Assembly: GCA_028289445.1 (NCBI GenBank)
Contig: JANQPO010000021.1
Coordinates: 124,001-188,000 of the forward strand
DNA length: 64,000 nucleotides
Direction: 5' to 3'
Origin: Tepidamorphaceae bacterium
GTDB lineage: Bacteria; Pseudomonadota; Alphaproteobacteria; Rhizobiales; JAKSCL01
Shown: positions 60,241 through 64,000 of the stretch, in pieces
How positions within the stretch are numbered: the first letter of the stretch is position 1
How the letters are laid out: every line of letters begins with the position of its first letter
Notes under the pieces: generated by a model
Databases searched by the model: none
What the model saw: the letters and a program-made list of their open reading frames with translations, nothing else
What the model was told of the DNA's origin: nothing
Made by a program: the position numbers and the translations under genes

Positions 60241-60621
60241 GGAGTGAGGATGTCCAGTCGTGCCGTGCCTGGCAAGGCTGCATATCAAATGCCCCGCTCG
60301 GACGTAGAACGGGCTTACGCTGCGTCGAGCGATGCTGCGCACAGCTCAGCTTTGCCACCGAGCTTCAAGTCGGAACATTCCATTGGGTTATGCGATCCAC
60401 CACCTTGCTCATTGGACATGAGAGTTCCCGCACCATAGGATAGATTCATGTCATCTGTGGCTTAATCAAAATACTCTATAATATATATTCATGAATTATG
60501 TGAATTTAAACAATAAACATGTGCATTTCATAAATTTATATACCCTCAAAACTTGCAATCCGCAAGTTATGGAATCGTACATCTTCACGACGCATCTAGA
60601 ACAAGAACGAGGTCAGGCATA

Positions 60622-61662
60622 ATGGCAAATCCCCAACTGGCGCTGAGAGTGAGGCCTTATGATTATGTTTGCCCGCTGTTGCTTGGTGAGGTTGATGTGC
60701 CTGGCGTTGACCTCAGGGTTGACTGGCGCGGCCCACTTGCGATCACGTTTCCCGAGGATTTCGATGCTGTCGAAGTGTCCTTCAATCGCTATGTCCTGGC
60801 CAAGGCTCGTGGCGAAACGGACCTGGTTGGTATTCCTGCATACATACTGCGCGGCTTTCGGCACCGAAACTTCTTTGTTCGCAAAGATAGCGACATGACC
60901 AGCCTTGCGATGCTGCGGGGGCGCCGGCTTGCGACCAACTCTTGGAGCGATAGCGGCACCCTATGGGCACGGGCAGCCATGCGCGATGCCGGCGTTGAGG
61001 TTGACGACGTTGCGTGGGTGACAGGGACTCTGGATGCAGCTACGCCGACGCGACCAGCGCGCGCAAAGGACCTCAAACCACCTGAAAGCGCGCAAGCCTT
61101 ACCCGCTGACGACACATTGATGTCCGCTTTGCTGGATGGTCGCATCGATGCGATCACTACGGCGTTCGCGCCCTCTGAAATCTTCACAAAGTCGTCCCGA
61201 ATACGACGCCTGGTGCCCGACTATGTCGATGTCGAGCAGGACTATTACAAACGTACCGGGATCTACCCGGCATTCCATATCGTCGCTTTCCGCCGCAGTT
61301 ATGCAGAAGCACAGCCGCGTGCGGTCGTCGATCTCTATCGTTCTTTGAAACGCGCGTGGGATAGTTGGTGGCTAAAGGCGATGCGGTTCGCCGAAGCAAG
61401 CCCCTGGGCTATGGCAGAGATCGAGCGAATGGCGCATGCGTTTCCCGACGACACGCCGCCATTTGGGATTTCCAGCACAAGCCACGAGCGCATGCTTTCG
61501 GCTATCTGTGCAGAGCAACGCGCGCAGCATCTGGTCGAAAGTGCGGCCGTCCCCGAAGACCTGTTTTCGGACTTTCTTCACATCGTCGATCTGCTCGGTC
61601 TCAAGGAACCAGAGCTGCTCGCGGAGGTCGAACCACCGGCCGCTGCCAATCGCGCCCTATAG
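60622..61662 (+). CDS. substrate-binding-like protein (4,5-dihydroxyphthalate decarboxylase-like)
   Basis: MANPQLALRVRPYDYVCPLLLGEVDVPGVDLRVDW, GIPAYILRGFRHRNFFVRKDS; no signal peptide. Confidence 0.7.
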   Translation: MANPQLALRVRPYDYVCPLLLGEVDVPGVDLRVDWRGPLAITFPEDFDAVEVSFNRYVLAKARGETDLVGIPAYILRGFRHRNFFVRKDSDMTSLAMLRGRRLATNSWSDSGTLWARAAMRDAGVEVDDVAWVTGTLDAATPTRPARAKDLKPPESAQALPADDTLMSALLDGRIDAITTAFAPSEIFTKSSRIRRLVPDYVDVEQDYYKRTGIYPAFHIVAFRRSYAEAQPRAVVDLYRSLKRAWDSWWLKAMRFAEASPWAMAEIERMAHAFPDDTPPFGISSTSHERMLSAICAEQRAQHLVESAAVPEDLFSDFLHIVDLLGLKEPELLAEVEPPAAANRAL

Positions 61663-61728
61663 GGTGGTTGGGCGTGAGGCGACGTCCGGGAAGCGCCGCA
61701 TGCTGATTGTACGCGCGTTTCGATGTGT

Positions 61729-62646
61729 TCATGGTGACGGTGACCCGGCGAGCACCTTGCTGGGATCTTCGCTCAAGACTTTTGAGGCCAGCTCAACGAA
61801 ATGCTTGGCGATGCGCGACAACGGCTTGGCACGCGGAACGAGGATGTCGGCTTGAACCGGCACCTCGGGCAGAAAAGGGATCGCAACCACATTGGTGTAA
61901 AGCCTTTCGAGTTGAGAGAGACTGTCGACCAATGCGATGCCGATGCCGTTGTCGACCAGCGACCAAGCGGTCGATATCCATCCCGTCTCGATTTGTCCCG
62001 AAAAAGGTATCCGACTGTTGACCAGCGCGGATTCAACGAGCGGCCGCAGCCCTTGTTCCTTTGAGAAAGTTATGAAGACCTCACCGGCGAGATCAGCCGC
62101 CGTCACGCTTGTTCGACCAGCAAGCCGGTGGTCGCGCGGAACGATGCAAACGAGCCGCCCGCGACAAAGGGATGTCGTTTCGACTCCGGAATGCGTCGGC
62201 GTCAGAAACGCGAAACCGACCTCGGCCCGCTGTGTGGCCACGCTTTGCATCACATAGCGTTTCGCCCGAATCTCGAAGCTGACCGGCATTTCGGGCCGCT
62301 CACGTGCAAATTGCGCGATGGCCCTTGGCAGGGCCACCTGACCGAGCGTCGGAATAGCAACGACGCTTAGCGACCCGCGTCGCGCGTTGCGAACATCGTC
62401 CAGGCCTTGGTGAACCGCCCGCATCTCCTGAAATGCCCGCTCGACATCGGGCAGAATGGCCAGCGCGTCGTCTGTTGGAACCAGCCGCCCCTTGACCCTG
62501 TGGAACAGGCGAAACTTCAGTTGATCCTCGCAGTGGCGAAGGATCTTCGTCGCGGCTGGTTGGGTGATGTTCAGTGATCTGGCAGCACTTGTGACGGAGC
62601 CCGTCATCATGATCGCGTGAAACACCTCCATCTGTCGAAAATTCAC
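61729..62646 (-). CDS. LysR-family transcriptional regulator
   Basis: MNFRQMEVFHAIMMTGSVTSAARSLNITQPAATKILRHCEDQLKFRLFHRVKGRLVPTDDA. Confidence 0.92.
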   Translation of the reverse strand: MNFRQMEVFHAIMMTGSVTSAARSLNITQPAATKILRHCEDQLKFRLFHRVKGRLVPTDDALAILPDVERAFQEMRAVHQGLDDVRNARRGSLSVVAIPTLGQVALPRAIAQFARERPEMPVSFEIRAKRYVMQSVATQRAEVGFAFLTPTHSGVETTSLCRGRLVCIVPRDHRLAGRTSVTAADLAGEVFITFSKEQGLRPLVESALVNSRIPFSGQIETGWISTAWSLVDNGIGIALVDSLSQLERLYTNVVAIPFLPEVPVQADILVPRAKPLSRIAKHFVELASKVLSEDPSKVLAGSPSP

Positions 62647-62839
62647 ACCGCATTCCTTTCCGTCTCAGTGTAGGACGTACATTCCTTGAGGTTATGTCTA
62701 CTTTCAATCTGATCATTGGACAATCTCCAAGATCATCGCCTAGGGTCGAATGCGATAAGGCAGTGGCTATGATTTTTGCCAGCTGTGTAATGATCGATAA
62801 GTCTCTGGCTAGTGACAAAACAAGGTATAATCTCAAGGC

Positions 62840-63517
62840 ATGGAAAAGCACTCTTTGCACGGGCAAGTGGTTCACAATCCACCTCGCCCCACGGCTGAAC
62901 TTCTGAAGCGTTTCGAACACCATGACACGGCGAAGATCTGCGATTCGATGGGCGGGTATGGCGCGGTCGAGTATGAGATCAAGCCGCTTGAAAACAGCAT
63001 GCGGTTCGTTGGCTCTGCGCTCACCGTGCTGACGCGCCCGGGCGATGCGTTGTATGTTCAAAAGGCCATAGACCTCACCCAGCCTGGCGATGTGATCGTG
63101 ATCGGGGCCGGTGGATACAAAGATGTATCGGTCATCGGTGAGCGACTCGGATACTTCTTTAAGCGCAAGGGCGCAGCCGCCATCGTCGTGGATGGCGCCG
63201 TCCGCGATGCTCAGGGCATGGTCGATGATGCGCCGCCGACTTTTGCGAGAGGCAGTTGCATTCGTATCTTCGGCTCTCAAGGGCCCGGCGCGATCAACGT
63301 GCCTTTGTCTTGCGGAGGTGTCACGGTCAATCCCGGCGACATTGTCGTTGGCGACAGGGATGGCGTTGTCATTGTACCTTTGAGCGACGCCGAGCGCGTT
63401 GCTGATCTTTCGGACCAACATCTTCAAGGTGAGCTTGAACGTCTGGCGGAAGTCGAGGCTGGCAAATCGATAGCCGAAACGTTCGGGCTTGCCGAACGCC
63501 TCGACAAATGGGTTTGA
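62840..63517 (+). CDS. RraA family protein (second in window)
   Basis: GDVIVIGAGGYKDVSVIGERLGYFFKRKGAAAIVVDGAVRD, NPGDIVVGDRDGVVIVP; divergent from LysR. Confidence 0.88.
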   Translation: MEKHSLHGQVVHNPPRPTAELLKRFEHHDTAKICDSMGGYGAVEYEIKPLENSMRFVGSALTVLTRPGDALYVQKAIDLTQPGDVIVIGAGGYKDVSVIGERLGYFFKRKGAAAIVVDGAVRDAQGMVDDAPPTFARGSCIRIFGSQGPGAINVPLSCGGVTVNPGDIVVGDRDGVVIVPLSDAERVADLSDQHLQGELERLAEVEAGKSIAETFGLAERLDKWV

Positions 63518-63571
63518 ACGGAGGCACTGCCGCGGTTCAAAGCGCGATGCCAGTTGCCACGGGAGTTGCGA

Positions 63572-64000
63572 TTACACGGACGCCTGCTCTCGTTCAAGCA
63601 CCAGTCTGGCAAGCTTGACCCAGTAAGCTGCGCCTATTGGGAGAAGTTCGTCGTTGAAATCATAGTTCGAGCTGTGCAGACCGGCGCGGTCTTTGCCGGC
63701 GCCGAGCCAGATATACGCCCCCGGCTGCTGCTCCAACATGAAAGCAAAATCCTCCGAGCCCATTGAAGGCGGCGTCTGGTCGCCGACATGAAGGTCACCC
63801 AACACCTCACTCGCGGCCGACGCGGCGAGCGTCGCGTATCGCGGATCATTGACGGTGGCTGGATAACCCGGCGTGTAGGTGAGCGCGACCTCGACGCCGA
63901 ACTGTTGGCCGATGGCGCGGGTATGGTGCTCCAATCGCCGTCGAATCTCGGCCAGCGATGTCGCTGAAAAAGCGCGGATCGTGCCGGCAAGCTCGACGTT
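63572..64000 (-). CDS. M20-family amidohydrolase/peptidase, truncated by window edge
   Basis: C-terminal M20 pattern: TPPSMGSEDFAFMLEQQPGAYIWLGAG...LHSSNYDFNDELLPIGAAYWVKLA; frame stays open toward the window end. Confidence 0.85.
   Translation of the reverse strand, partial: NVELAGTIRAFSATSLAEIRRRLEHHTRAIGQQFGVEVALTYTPGYPATVNDPRYATLAASAASEVLGDLHVGDQTPPSMGSEDFAFMLEQQPGAYIWLGAGKDRAGLHSSNYDFNDELLPIGAAYWVKLARLVLEREQASV

Noticed and set aside
62300-63427. Minus-strand ORF (375 aa)
   Set aside because: Antisense to the RraA gene and overlapping LysR; no family motifs.

Overview
64 kb alphaproteobacterial-looking, GC-rich chromosomal segment, densely coding, with no rRNA/tRNA, CRISPR or transposase seen. 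Modules, left to right: (1) a sugar/polyol catabolic locus: RbsABC-type ABC transporter, Zn-dependent dehydrogenase, cupin, GMC oxidoreductase, two aldo/keto reductases, MaoC, acyl-CoA dehydrogenase. (2) Divergent katG/oxyR. (3) A serine-cycle-like module: class V aminotransferase, mtkA, mtkB, hydroxypyruvate/D-glycerate dehydrogenase, a LuxR-type regulator with an atypical receiver, malyl-CoA lyase. (4) About 12 kb of lipid-modifying genes with no system name I recognise: P450, MMPL/RND exporter, FAAL-ACP-thioester-reductase fusion, SDR, oleate hydratase, second MMPL/RND exporter. This is the best candidate for an undescribed system. (5) An iron locus: Irr-like box, 23-aa leader ORF, Cys-motif protein, imelysin, Bfd, Bfr, di-heme DUF1111, imelysin, DUF1513. 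(6) A zinc locus: three COG0523 GTPases around znuA/znuCB/zur, with Zur-like boxes and a terminator. (7) A cobalamin riboswitch, a probable DUF1636-like remnant, and a B12-type ABC transporter. (8) Hydroxyacid/TRAP, MFS/TetR, RraA/LysR and M20 genes. All calls come from reading the translations and the DNA; no database search was run.
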